From Dehalobacterium formicoaceticum (GTDB taxonomy: Bacteria; Bacillota; Dehalobacteriia; Dehalobacteriales; Dehalobacteriaceae): 64,000 nt of DNA. Below are positions 26,944-35,544 of this stretch, one piece after another. The stretch lies in contig NZ_CP022121.1 of assembly GCF_002224645.1 (NCBI RefSeq), positions 1,742,501 through 1,806,500 on the forward strand, read 5' to 3'. A model generated the notes under the pieces. That model did not search any database. It saw only the letters and a list, made by a program, of their open reading frames with translations, and was not told where the DNA came from. A program made the translations under genes and the position numbers. Within the stretch, counting starts at the first letter, position 1; each line of letters begins with the position of its first letter.

Positions 26944-27582
26944 ATGAGTAATGAAATTTTGGAACAAGCGGCACAGAGTATCTTGGACGGACAAGTGGAT
27001 CAGGCCGTAGAAATAGCTAAAAAAGCCCTGGCAGAGGGGTTAAACCCATTAGAAGTGATCGAAAAAGGTTTCGCGGTGGGTATTAATAAAGCGGGAGATC
27101 TTTTTGACCGGGGTAAATATTTCTTGCCGGAATTAATGACCGCCTCCGATGCCATGAAGGCTGCTACTGCCGTATTAAATGACGCCATTCCGGCTGAAAG
27201 CAAGAGCCAGAACATTAAATGCATCATCGCCACTGTAGAAGGGGACATTCATGATATCGGCAAAGGTATTGTGGTTTCCTTGTTCAGAGTTCATGGCATG
27301 GATGTCATTGATTTAGGCAACGATATTCCCACCAGTAAAATTATTGACGCAGCCATTGAGAATAATGCTGATGTGATCGGGGTCAGCGCATTGCTTAATA
27401 CCACAATGAAACAAATGAAAAAGCTGCATGATGAAATGAGCAGCAGAGGGGTACGGGATCAATTTAAGACCGTTATCGGAGGCGCTCCTGTGACTCAAAG
27501 ATATGCTGATAAAATTGGCGCCAACGCTTATGCGGAAAATGCCAACGATGGTGTGAAAAAAGTATTTGAAATGATGGGATAA
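26944..27582 (+). CDS. mtbC: Methylamine corrinoid protein (MtbC-like)
   Basis: This 212-residue protein has an N-terminal helical cap (residues 1-85) and a C-terminal B12-binding domain with the cobalt-ligand motif DxHxxG (EGDIHDIGKG), SALLNTTM and GGAPV. It is the methyl carrier between the pyrrolysine methyltransferase and the folate methyltransferase. It lies 132 bases after mtbB, probably in the same transcript. The start ATG is weakly served by GGAGGGCG. Confidence 0.9.
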   Translation: MSNEILEQAAQSILDGQVDQAVEIAKKALAEGLNPLEVIEKGFAVGINKAGDLFDRGKYFLPELMTASDAMKAATAVLNDAIPAESKSQNIKCIIATVEGDIHDIGKGIVVSLFRVHGMDVIDLGNDIPTSKIIDAAIENNADVIGVSALLNTTMKQMKKLHDEMSSRGVRDQFKTVIGGAPVTQRYADKIGANAYAENANDGVKKVFEMMG

Positions 27583-27594
27583 ACGGAGTTCTTG

Positions 27595-27626
27595 GCATCA
27601 GGTGGAGTTTTTACTCCATCTGATGC
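27595..27626 (+). repeat. Hairpin related to repeat family A
   Basis: GCATCAGGTGGAG, six bases, then CTCCATCTGATGC form a perfect 13-bp stem, 13 bases after the mtbC stop. There is no T-run. The flanks (GGAGTTCTTGGCATCAGG) resemble those at 24186, so the mtb operon lies between two like hairpins in direct orientation. Confidence 0.6.
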
Positions 27627-27681
27627 TTAGAAATCGTTATTCAGGAACTTAGTGGCAGTTGGTTATCGGACAAACAGATAG

Positions 27682-27727
27682 AAAAAAAGAAGAGCAGGCG
27701 CGGTACCGCACCTGCTCTTCTTTTTTT
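27682..27727. terminator. Bidirectional terminator between mtbC and AraC-type gene
   Basis: A long stem (AAAAAAAGAAGAGCAGG and complement), capped by a GCGGTACCGC palindrome, is flanked by A7 and T7. It works in both directions for the two convergent genes. Confidence 0.93.
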
Positions 27728-27743
27728 ATTTTAAATTTTACTT

Positions 27744-29057
27744 TCAAACAACAAGCTCAAACTGATGGCGGTAATCCCTGGGGTTCACACCGGTTATTTG
27801 CTTAAAAACTCTGTTAAAATAACTGCGATCGTTATAGCCTACCTGATGGGCTACTTCCATAATTGTGGCTTCAGGAGTTTGCAGTAGAAGTTTTGCTTGA
27901 CGGATGCGCACCCGATTGATGTGTTCAATGATGGAATAGCCCTTCTCTTTTTTAAATAAACGGCTGAGATATGAGGAACTGACGAAACAGGCTTGGGCAA
28001 TTTCTGTTAAGCAAAGTTCCGGCAAACTAAAGTTTTTTTGTATATAGGCAATTGCTTTTTGAATGATCTCATTACCAATTCCCGCTGGGTTTTGAGCTGA
28101 AAATTGTTCAATATAGGAATTTCCGGTGTTCAGAAGCCAGAGCATTACTTTCTCCGGGGTATCCGCATCTTCCAGTTCTCCTAGTTTGGGAAAAGCAATT
28201 TTATTAGAATTGTCACAGATCGGTCCGTTTTCCGTGGACAAGCGAATTAATTGGCTGGTAAATCCCATGCATAGGCCTTTAAGGGTTTCCAGGTGACCCT
28301 TGCTTAAAAGGAAAGCTTTGAACACCAACTGTTCCAAATTTTTTCGGGCATTGGCAGAATCACCCGAGCGAATATCCTGAATGAGTTTCCCTTCCAGCTC
28401 CAGCATGGAATGGCGGGAAGCATCCTGCTCCTGAAAAGAAAGATCTTTTTGACGGTGATTTTTGTTCCACAGCCAGGAACTTACCTGACGCAGCTTTCTT
28501 TGCTCATTCATGAGCTGAGATCCTCCCCGGGAAAGATATGTGGCGGTAACGGAAAGCAGGTTGGCCGCGGACTGTACCTGAGATGGAGTTGCAATTTTCA
28601 GTTCCTGCACCTTTGATAAAAGTGTCTCCGGATTTAATTGCAGTTTTGATGCCAAAGAATTGATTTCCTGATAGAAATAATCATCCTGCTGCCACATCAG
28701 TACCCGGCCTCCCGTAAGGTTGGCAATATGCTGATTTTTATCATAAACGGGACATACCCAGATCGTCAAACCGGCATGACATTGAAAAATGTAGGGTTCC
28801 CGCCACTTGGCAGCTTGTTTGCCGGCTTCCTTATATGTTTCCTGGCACCGTTTTGATTCGCAGCTTCCTTTAATAAAAGTGCAGAAGTTTTGCTCCGTCC
28901 CCTGGGCTGAAAGAATACAATTGCCATTGATATCAGTTGCCGAGACGGGTAAGTCGGTAGCGACGGCAAAGGAATTTAACAAATACTGCAGATTTGAGTC
29001 TGCTAAAGTGTCCATGTTTACATCGTTCACTTGTTCAGAGATCGTTAATCCAAGCAT
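27744..29057 (-). CDS. AraC-family regulator with PocR ligand-binding domain
   Basis: This 437-residue protein has an N-terminal PocR-type sensory domain (about 20-150, with cysteines in NFCTFIKGSCESKRCQETY and FQCHAGLTIWVCPVY), a helical linker, and a C-terminal AraC double helix-turn-helix (LTEIAQACFVSSSYLSRLFKKEKG, ATIMEVAHQVGYNDRSYFNRVFKQ). PocR domains bind small hydrocarbon derivatives, and in acetogens such regulators accompany methyltransferase genes. It probably controls the mtb operon and/or the corrinoid gene beside it. The ATG follows GGAAGGAG. Confidence 0.88.
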   Translation of the reverse strand: MLGLTISEQVNDVNMDTLADSNLQYLLNSFAVATDLPVSATDINGNCILSAQGTEQNFCTFIKGSCESKRCQETYKEAGKQAAKWREPYIFQCHAGLTIWVCPVYDKNQHIANLTGGRVLMWQQDDYFYQEINSLASKLQLNPETLLSKVQELKIATPSQVQSAANLLSVTATYLSRGGSQLMNEQRKLRQVSSWLWNKNHRQKDLSFQEQDASRHSMLELEGKLIQDIRSGDSANARKNLEQLVFKAFLLSKGHLETLKGLCMGFTSQLIRLSTENGPICDNSNKIAFPKLGELEDADTPEKVMLWLLNTGNSYIEQFSAQNPAGIGNEIIQKAIAYIQKNFSLPELCLTEIAQACFVSSSYLSRLFKKEKGYSIIEHINRVRIRQAKLLLQTPEATIMEVAHQVGYNDRSYFNRVFKQITGVNPRDYRHQFELVV

Positions 29058-29302
29058 ATTGACTCTCCTTCCCTTGCAAAAATAAACTATTTAATATTAA
29101 TTATTAATAGAATATTTGCAAATTTGATGCCATGATCGTGCAAATTGGGGAAAAGTCAAGCAGGACAAGGATAAGTTCTCTTGATAGAATTTTTATGATA
29201 AAAAAATTGTCCCGTAACTGTAATCTATTGTTGACAGTAAAGTTGATTATGTCAAGAAATTAAAGGTGTAAACAAATTTTTCATGACAATAAAAGTTACA
29301 TC

Positions 29303-29977
29303 TTATGAAAGTGGTTCTAAAAATGATTTTAACTTAGTGTTGAAAAGAAGATCAATTTTTTTGGGCGCATCCTGGGCATTTTCTGCGTAAGTGTCGGCTC
29401 CGATGGATTCTGCGAAGGCTTTGGTTACCGGGCAGCCTCCCACGATAATTTTGACGGCATGACGCAGGTTGTTTTTATGGAGTGCATTGATCACATAAGC
29501 CATTTCCCCCATGGAAGAAGTAAGCAAGGCAGACATGCCCAATATCTCCGGCTTAAGTTCCTTAATGCCATCCATAAATTGAGCGGCGGATACATTAACA
29601 CCAAGATCAATGACTTTAAAATTGTGACATTCCAAAACGAGGGAAACCAGGTCTTTGCCCAAACTATGAAAGTCATTTTTTACGGTGCCCAGGAGAATGG
29701 TTTTGGAATTCTTTTTATAATTGGGTGATATCTTCAAATGCGCTAAACCGGCCGAGGCGGCACGGGAAGCAACAATGATGTGGGGGACGGAATAGTCCGC
29801 ATCACAATATCTTTCCGATAAACCTTTTAAGGCAGGGGTAAGCCCTTCTAATAAAATCTGCTGATCATTCATACCTTTTTCGCGCAGACGATTGATAAGA
29901 TTGATTACTTCCTGTGCCAAGCCGGATAAAACAGCCTGGGTGATGGAACGGCAAATCAACTGATCCTGATGTTCCAT
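29303..29977 (-). CDS. Second corrinoid methyl-carrier protein
   Basis: This 224-residue corrinoid protein has a helical cap and a B12-binding domain that keeps the DxHxxG ligand motif as NDFHSLGKD, plus SALLTSSM and GGCPV. It differs markedly from MtbC, so it probably serves another methyltransferase. The MttB and MtgB genes here lack adjacent carriers and are possible partners. It lies upstream of the PocR/AraC gene on the same strand, 245 bases away, and has its own sigma-A promoter. Confidence 0.85.
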   Translation of the reverse strand: MEHQDQLICRSITQAVLSGLAQEVINLINRLREKGMNDQQILLEGLTPALKGLSERYCDADYSVPHIIVASRAASAGLAHLKISPNYKKNSKTILLGTVKNDFHSLGKDLVSLVLECHNFKVIDLGVNVSAAQFMDGIKELKPEILGMSALLTSSMGEMAYVINALHKNNLRHAVKIIVGGCPVTKAFAESIGADTYAENAQDAPKKIDLLFNTKLKSFLEPLS

Positions 29978-30017
29978 GGTAATTGCTCCCTCTTGTTAAT
30001 ATTGATGTTTCTTATTT

Positions 30018-30047
30018 ATTATAGTATGGTCAGCAAAAGATTATCAA
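30018..30047 (-). promoter_or_regulatory. Sigma-A promoter of second corrinoid gene
   Basis: On the minus strand TTGATA (30047-30042) and TATAAT (30023-30018) are separated by 18 bases, about 40 bases before the start codon. The rest of 30048-30255 shows no clear feature other than the GGAGG sites of the next gene. Confidence 0.7.
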
Positions 30048-30255
30048 GAGTGAGGACATTTACAATCATATAAAACCACCGTCTTCAAAGGTTTTGGGTA
30101 GATTTGATTATGAATTCTAGTTCCTTGGATGCTTATTTGGCGAGGTATGGAAAGCAGTCTATTATTTTACGTTTAGTGAAAAGTGTAAGGAAAATGATGA
30201 CCTAAGGAAAATATTAAATATTATTAACAAGGAGGATTGGGGGAGGAATTCAATT

Positions 30256-32382
30256 ATGAAGTTGCGAATACTTTATATTGTCTTATGCAATAATGCTAAA
30301 CCAGTAAGATTTAACGCAGGAATTCTTAGTAGCTCTAATTTAGGAGAGAGGGTGATTTTGATACTGAACCAATTGAAAAGAATAAATGTCCTATTCCCAT
30401 GGTTAATCCTAGTGATCCTGTTAACTGTTGCAAGTCCGTCCTATGGATATGATAATGAGACAGATATTCAAACAGTTTTGCTTGCGGAAAGTTTAATAGG
30501 CAAACCTTATGTGCCAGGGGGAAATACACCGGAGAAGGGGTTTGACAGTATCGGGTTTATTCAGTACATATATAAAGAGGGAGAAAATATTGTCCTCCCC
30601 AGATCGCCATCACAATTATGGAAGCTGGGTAAACCTATAGAACGCAGTGAAATACAGCCCGGGGATGTTCTTTTCTTTAATGGAAGCAATAACATGATAG
30701 CAGCAATATATACGGGCGACGATATCATGATTGTTGTATCGACTACTGAAGGGGTAGTAGAACGGAATATCGTACAGGATTCCTATTGGAGGGAACGGTA
30801 TAAAGGTGCAAGACGCTATACAGATATAGCTGAGGAATTAAATCCTGCCGCCCAAAAAGCTCTTGAATTAGTGGGATCTCCTTATAAACCTGGAGGTAAT
30901 GATCCAAATGGCTTTGATCACTCCGGATTTGTACAATACGTTTTTAGTAATATCTACAAACTTGATTTTCCCAGAACATCGAATGAGCAATGGCGAATAG
31001 GTATGGAAGTAGACCCTGCTCATCTTGATTCCGGTGATGTCCTGTTCTTTCAGGGAAGCGATGTACTGCTGCCGGGAATACATATCGATAATGGGATTTT
31101 TGTAATTGTTACAACGACTGGAGTCGCTGCCCTGGATCTTGAAACAAGCGATTATTGGAATTCCAGGTTGCTGGGGGCAAGGCGGTTTGCCAGGGGTATT
31201 ATTGAAAGTTCCGCCGCCGTAAACAATCCAATTGTGCAAAGAGCCATGGAGCTGATTGATACACCCTATAACCCAGTGGGGAATTCACCAAGTGAAGGCT
31301 TTAATACGACGAACTTTGTACGTTATGTTTATAAAGACGTATTGGGCATACAGCTCCCTGTCTTAGCTGAAAGGATCTACGAAATGGGCGGAGCGATTTT
31401 CAAACAAGATCTGCAGCCAGGAGACTTGGTGTTTTTCCAGGGAAACAGTCTTATCCCCGGTATTTATAAAGGAAATGGCAGATTTATCGTTCAGACAACA
31501 GAAGGAGTTATGGAAAGGGATCTGGAGAGCGCGTATTGGTCAGGGATATATAAAGTCGCAAAACGGCTTACAGAGGAGGACATATATTATTTACAGCCTG
31601 AAAATCACAGGAATCATGATAAACCGGTTATTCAGGAAGCAATAAAGTATTTGGGAACTCCTTATTTGCTGCGCGGAGAAACACCGGAGGGTTTTGACTG
31701 TTCTTATTTAATTCAGACAGTCTTCAGAGACGCTAAAAAAGCTTATTTGCCCCGCATAACATATAAACAGTGGGAAGTCGGCGAAACTATAAATTTTGAA
31801 GATAAGGTCCCCGGAGACGTGCTTTATTTTTCTGAAGTATTGCCGGAGGACGGAGAATCACATCATGGTGCAATTTATCTGGGAGGTAATTATATCATCC
31901 ATGCCTCCTACGACGAACGCATGACTACAATCAGCTATTTAGGACAAAATTTACTGGATAAGCTTGTTGTAGTAAAGCGCTTTGATTCGCTTAGTTTGCG
32001 GCTAGATGAAAAAGTTGTTGAAGAAGCATATAAAACCCTGGGTACACCATACTTAGCAGGGGGAAATACCCCTGAAGGCTTTAATCATTCCGGCTTTATT
32101 CAATACGTGATGAAAGCAGGTTTAGGCATTGATCTGCCCAGATATTCATCTCAGCAATGGGCTTTAGGAACTGAAATAGCAAGGGAAGATTTAAAGATTG
32201 GAGATGTGCTATTCTTTGAGGGATCCAGCAAGATACTACTACCTGGTTTGTATATTGGCAATGGTCAATTTTTCATCGTTACAGAATCTGAAGGTGTAGC
32301 AATTCGTGATCTTAATGTCTCAGGTAGTTACTGGAATTCACGATATGTTGGCACAAGACGTTATGAAAAAATCACTGAGTAG
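30256..32382 (+). CDS. Secreted protein with five NlpC/P60 repeats, PgdS-like
   Basis: This 708-residue secreted protein has a signal sequence (LFPWLILVILLTVASPSYG) followed by five NlpC/P60 units about 124-131 residues apart. At the catalytic Cys position they read Ser98, His222, Thr351, Cys482 and His611, and only repeat 4 also has the following His (HHGAIYLGG, about residue 537). So one unit can be an enzyme and four are pseudo-domains, perhaps for binding. Bacillus PgdS, a poly-gamma-glutamate depolymerase, also has several NlpC/P60 domains, and the PGA genes downstream support that role. The ATG has a good GGAGG; a GTG at 30352 would give a more normal signal peptide. Confidence 0.85.
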   Translation: MKLRILYIVLCNNAKPVRFNAGILSSSNLGERVILILNQLKRINVLFPWLILVILLTVASPSYGYDNETDIQTVLLAESLIGKPYVPGGNTPEKGFDSIGFIQYIYKEGENIVLPRSPSQLWKLGKPIERSEIQPGDVLFFNGSNNMIAAIYTGDDIMIVVSTTEGVVERNIVQDSYWRERYKGARRYTDIAEELNPAAQKALELVGSPYKPGGNDPNGFDHSGFVQYVFSNIYKLDFPRTSNEQWRIGMEVDPAHLDSGDVLFFQGSDVLLPGIHIDNGIFVIVTTTGVAALDLETSDYWNSRLLGARRFARGIIESSAAVNNPIVQRAMELIDTPYNPVGNSPSEGFNTTNFVRYVYKDVLGIQLPVLAERIYEMGGAIFKQDLQPGDLVFFQGNSLIPGIYKGNGRFIVQTTEGVMERDLESAYWSGIYKVAKRLTEEDIYYLQPENHRNHDKPVIQEAIKYLGTPYLLRGETPEGFDCSYLIQTVFRDAKKAYLPRITYKQWEVGETINFEDKVPGDVLYFSEVLPEDGESHHGAIYLGGNYIIHASYDERMTTISYLGQNLLDKLVVVKRFDSLSLRLDEKVVEEAYKTLGTPYLAGGNTPEGFNHSGFIQYVMKAGLGIDLPRYSSQQWALGTEIAREDLKIGDVLFFEGSSKILLPGLYIGNGQFFIVTESEGVAIRDLNVSGSYWNSRYVGTRRYEKITE

Positions 32383-32401
32383 TCGGATGGATTAAAGTGA
32401 C

Positions 32402-32430
32402 AAAAAAAGCCCTCAAATGAGGGTTTTTTT
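32402..32430 (+). terminator. Terminator after the NlpC/P60 gene
   Basis: CCCTC, AAAT, GAGGG flanked by A7 and T7 forms a short hairpin with a strong T-run, 20 bases after the stop. Confidence 0.8.
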
Positions 32431-32457
32431 GTACCGAAAAACACGAGGGAGGAAAAG

Positions 32458-33204
32458 ATGAATTTAAGAAAGCATGCTAAAACAATTAATGTATTTGTGA
32501 TGCTATTCTTTATTTTATTGATCATTTATTCAGCTTATGTAAAACTAGATGGAGTAAAATTGAAAGATGAGAATAAAACACTGGAAAACCAATTAACCAC
32601 AGCAAATGAAAAAATAAAAGAACAAGAGAATGAACTGAATGATTTGAAAATTGTATTGGAAGCTCAAACAGATGTGGATGTTGATTATTTAATTGAGGCT
32701 AATGTTACAGATTCTAATGTAGCAGTTATAGCGATTCATGGGGGTAAAATTGAAAAAGGTACTACCGAATTAGCATATGCTTTAGCTACCCAAAATAATT
32801 TCAACTATTATTCTTTTCTGGGTTCCAAAAGTACAGATAATCTTTCACTGCGTGTTCCATCAGACGAATTTGCCGAAGCAGCTGCCCTGCATATGGTTTC
32901 TAAATCAACAACTACATTATCAATCCACGGCTGTGAAGGGGAAGAGGAATTCACATATGTTGGAGGTAAGGATACTGAGTTGTCAGAAAGAATAAAAAAA
33001 TCTCTGACTGAGTATGGTTTTGTGGTGAAAGATGCTCCCAAAGGTTTGGATGGTACCTCGCTAGATAACATAGTAAATAATAATATCTACGGCCGGGGGG
33101 TACAGATCGAAATATCAAATGGCCTAAGAATAGAGTTTTTGTCATCTGATAAGTCTTTAACCGATTATGTTCTTGCAATAAGTGAGGCATTCGACAATTG
33201 GTAA
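32458..33204 (+). CDS. Poly-gamma-glutamate hydrolase family protein, membrane-anchored
   Basis: The 248-residue protein has an N-terminal membrane anchor (INVFVMLFFILLIIYSAYV), a coiled-coil stalk of about 40 residues (LENQLTTANEKIKEQENELNDLK), and a domain like the phage PghP poly-gamma-glutamate hydrolases: AIHGGKIEKGTTELA (metal-binding His and Glu), SIHGCEGEEEFTYVGGKD and QIEISNGLR. It would trim or release PGA at the cell surface. It lies before pgsB and has a paralogue after pgsC. The ATG follows GGGAGG. Confidence 0.82.
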   Translation: MNLRKHAKTINVFVMLFFILLIIYSAYVKLDGVKLKDENKTLENQLTTANEKIKEQENELNDLKIVLEAQTDVDVDYLIEANVTDSNVAVIAIHGGKIEKGTTELAYALATQNNFNYYSFLGSKSTDNLSLRVPSDEFAEAAALHMVSKSTTTLSIHGCEGEEEFTYVGGKDTELSERIKKSLTEYGFVVKDAPKGLDGTSLDNIVNNNIYGRGVQIEISNGLRIEFLSSDKSLTDYVLAISEAFDNW

Positions 33205-33260
33205 GCATATATCATCGCGCTGCCACTATGCTTCCTCCTGCCTATCATCATAAAAACAAC

Positions 33261-33303
33261 ATAAAAACAACCAATTCGAAGATAGAATTGGTTGTTTTTA
33301 TGT
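33261..33303 (+). terminator. Terminator after the first PGA hydrolase
   Basis: ATAAAAACAACCAATTC and its complement form a 17-bp perfect stem with a seven-base loop, ending in a T-rich arm (GTTTTTATGTTTT). The gap up to 33558 holds this terminator and the pgsB leader; I see nothing else in it. Confidence 0.88.
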
Positions 33304-33558
33304 TTTCAGAAAGTATTTAGTGTTCTAACTAAGACTTGGGCGAGGTTCCTATTTTGTAACAATTATACATAAGATTGCAAAGAATATTTATCTCTCAGAA
33401 AAGAAGGCTTCATATTCTTATACTATACTTACTTTGGAGGGGAGGTGTTGTGGACAAGCTCATCTTTTATATGAATATTTGACAAATTGTCTAAAAAGTA
33501 AAGGCACAAGAATGGGGATCTGATGTACTGGATTTCATTTAAAGAAAGGAAAGGACCA

Positions 33559-34779
33559 ATGTGCAGTTTCGTTATTGTGCTTATGATTTTTGTTATAGCC
33601 TTAGGTGTTTATGAACAAATAAACCATAACAAAAATTTAAGCCGCATCAATCTTAGAATTAATATAAATGGTACAAGAGGTAAGTCAACTGCAACAAGAT
33701 TAATTACCGGTATTTTAAAAGAAGCAGGAGCTAAGGTTGTCGGAAAAACGACGGGAACCAGTGCGAGAATAATTTATTGGGACAAGAAAGAAGAAGAACC
33801 AATCATACGAGGTCCTCTAGGTCCAAATATTATCGAACAAAAAACTGTCGTAAAAAAAGCAGTAAAACTTGGTGCATCTGCCTTTGTAACAGAATGCATG
33901 GCTGTAAATCCCGATTATCAGATTATTTTTCAGGAAAAGCTGGTGAAAGCCAATATAGGAGTTATTGTTAATGTGCGTGAAGATCATATGGATGTGTGCG
34001 GCCCGACTTTAGATTTTATTGCCGAGTCCTTTACGGCTACAATTCCAAAAAACGGAACCCTAATTATTGATGATAGCAAATATAATGACTATTTCATTGA
34101 AAAAGCTGAAAAAAGAAAATGCCGGGTATTAATTGCCAATGAAAAAGAAATCCCGGATGGTTATCTGGAGAAATTCAAATATGTGATTTTTCCGCAAAAT
34201 GTTGCTATTGCAATGGCTGTGGCTAAAGCCCTAAACATTGACAAAGATACTGCGTTAAGGGGCATGTTAAACGCTAATCCTGACCCGGGAGCATTAATGA
34301 TCCATGCCTTAGACAAAAGAAGAACCACATATTTTGTCAATGCTTTTGCTGCCAATGATCCAAGTTCCACCCGCATGATTTGGGAGCATATTACGTCGCT
34401 TGGTTATCCGACAAAAAATCCTATGGTAATCATAAATTGCAGGCCTGACAGGGTTGACAGGACATTGCAATTAGCGGAAGAGGTCTTAACAAATATGGAA
34501 ATTGGTATTCTTGTTGCAATGGGCCAGACAGTAAATCCAGTTACCGAAGGAGTAAACAGCAAAAAGATATCTCCCGAGAAATACGTAAATGCTGAAGGTT
34601 TGTCTGCTCCTGAGGTTTATAAAACAATTAAGGATTTTTTTAGAAACAGAGTAATTTTTGCCATTGGAAACATTCATGGCGGCGGCGAAGAACTGGCAGA
34701 GTTGATCATTCACGACTTCCCCAAAGAAACAAGAACTCGCTTCAACCTGGAGACGGAGCAGGTGGCACAAGGTATGTAA
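33559..34779 (+). CDS. pgsB: Poly-gamma-glutamate synthase PgsB/CapB
   Basis: PgsB is the ATP-dependent amide ligase that polymerises glutamate into poly-gamma-glutamate at the membrane. The protein has an N-terminal membrane helix (VIVLMIFVIALGVYEQI), the P-loop NGTRGKSTATRL, and Mur-ligase-like blocks (FVTECMAVNPDYQ, NVREDHMDVCGPT). I chose the ATG at 33559 because GAAAGGAAAGGA precedes it and the length then fits PgsB; an upstream frame extension has no ribosome site. pgsC follows after 21 bases. Confidence 0.92.
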   Translation: MCSFVIVLMIFVIALGVYEQINHNKNLSRINLRININGTRGKSTATRLITGILKEAGAKVVGKTTGTSARIIYWDKKEEEPIIRGPLGPNIIEQKTVVKKAVKLGASAFVTECMAVNPDYQIIFQEKLVKANIGVIVNVREDHMDVCGPTLDFIAESFTATIPKNGTLIIDDSKYNDYFIEKAEKRKCRVLIANEKEIPDGYLEKFKYVIFPQNVAIAMAVAKALNIDKDTALRGMLNANPDPGALMIHALDKRRTTYFVNAFAANDPSSTRMIWEHITSLGYPTKNPMVIINCRPDRVDRTLQLAEEVLTNMEIGILVAMGQTVNPVTEGVNSKKISPEKYVNAEGLSAPEVYKTIKDFFRNRVIFAIGNIHGGGEELAELIIHDFPKETRTRFNLETEQVAQGM

Positions 34780-34800
34780 TTGTTAAAGGAGGGTTTATAG

Positions 34801-35253
34801 TTGCTTGTTACGGAAATTGGCACAATTTTAATTTTGGGTGTAATTTTCAGCCTATTGTTTACAGAAATTAGTGGAATTTTACCTGCCGGTCTGATTGTAC
34901 CAGGATATTTAGTATTGCTTATTAATAGTCCCCAGGCAATATTACTAACATTGCTCATTAGCCTCTTGACTTATTTAGTAGTTGACTTAGGAGTAAGCAA
35001 GGTTACAATTCTATACGGCAAAAGAAAATTTGTCGCAATGATAACAGTGGCAATAGTGCTGCAGTTTATTTTGTATGCAACACTGCCCCTGGAGTATCGT
35101 TATATCTCCGGATTGGCAGCAGTTGGTATTGTTGTGCCTGGATTAATAGCAAACACAATTCAACGTCAAGGCGTTGCGACAACACTTATGAGTACGGGTT
35201 TGTTATGTGCTGTCACTTATGCCGGTACATTATTATTAAACATTAAAGTTTGA
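34801..35253 (+). CDS. pgsC: Poly-gamma-glutamate biosynthesis membrane protein PgsC/CapC
   Basis: This 150-residue protein is almost entirely membrane helices and matches the PgsC family (TEISGILPAGLIVPGYLVLLINSPQ, YGKRKFVAMITVAIV). It forms the synthase complex with PgsB. The TTG start is preceded by AAAGGAGGG. PgsA/CapA, normally the next gene, is missing and a short membrane protein takes its place. Confidence 0.92.
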   Translation: MLVTEIGTILILGVIFSLLFTEISGILPAGLIVPGYLVLLINSPQAILLTLLISLLTYLVVDLGVSKVTILYGKRKFVAMITVAIVLQFILYATLPLEYRYISGLAAVGIVVPGLIANTIQRQGVATTLMSTGLLCAVTYAGTLLLNIKV

Positions 35254-35274
35254 ATGAGAGAGGAGGTGAATAAT

Positions 35275-35292
35275 ATGAGGAAGGAGGTGTAA
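35275..35292 (+). other. Five-codon mini-ORF containing a ribosome site
   Basis: ATGAGGAAGGAGGTGTAA reads MRKEV-stop and is itself preceded by AGGAGGTG. Its codons AAG-GAG-GTG form the ribosome site of the next gene, whose ATG begins two bases after the stop. Translation of the mini-ORF would interfere with, or couple to, initiation of the downstream gene. Confidence 0.5.
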
Positions 35293-35293
35293 A

Positions 35294-35518
35294 ATGAGCA
35301 CTTTACACGAGATCGTAAATAACAAACACTACCTGAACAGAACGAAACCTGTTAGAGAAAAAAGTAAGCATGAAGCTGCTGGGATTTTTAATGCACTGAC
35401 AATGAAAGAAAAATGCCTGTATCTCGTTAAAATCAGCAAGAAGAATACCCGTTTTCAAGCACTTGGGCTAATGGGATTAACTCTGTTGATTATTACTGTT
35501 GACTACCTGTTAATATGA
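35294..35518 (+). CDS. Small membrane protein in PGA operon
   Basis: This 74-residue protein has a basic, soluble N-terminal half (NRTKPVREKSKHEAAGIF) and one C-terminal membrane helix (ALGLMGLTLLIITVDYLLI). It is not PgsA by length or motif. Its place after pgsC suggests an accessory role like PgsE/CapE, which is also a very small membrane protein, but I see no clear sequence match. The ATG follows AGGAGGTG. Confidence 0.65.
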   Translation: MSTLHEIVNNKHYLNRTKPVREKSKHEAAGIFNALTMKEKCLYLVKISKKNTRFQALGLMGLTLLIITVDYLLI

Positions 35519-35544
35519 TTGTTTAAGAAAGGAGCAAACTAAGT

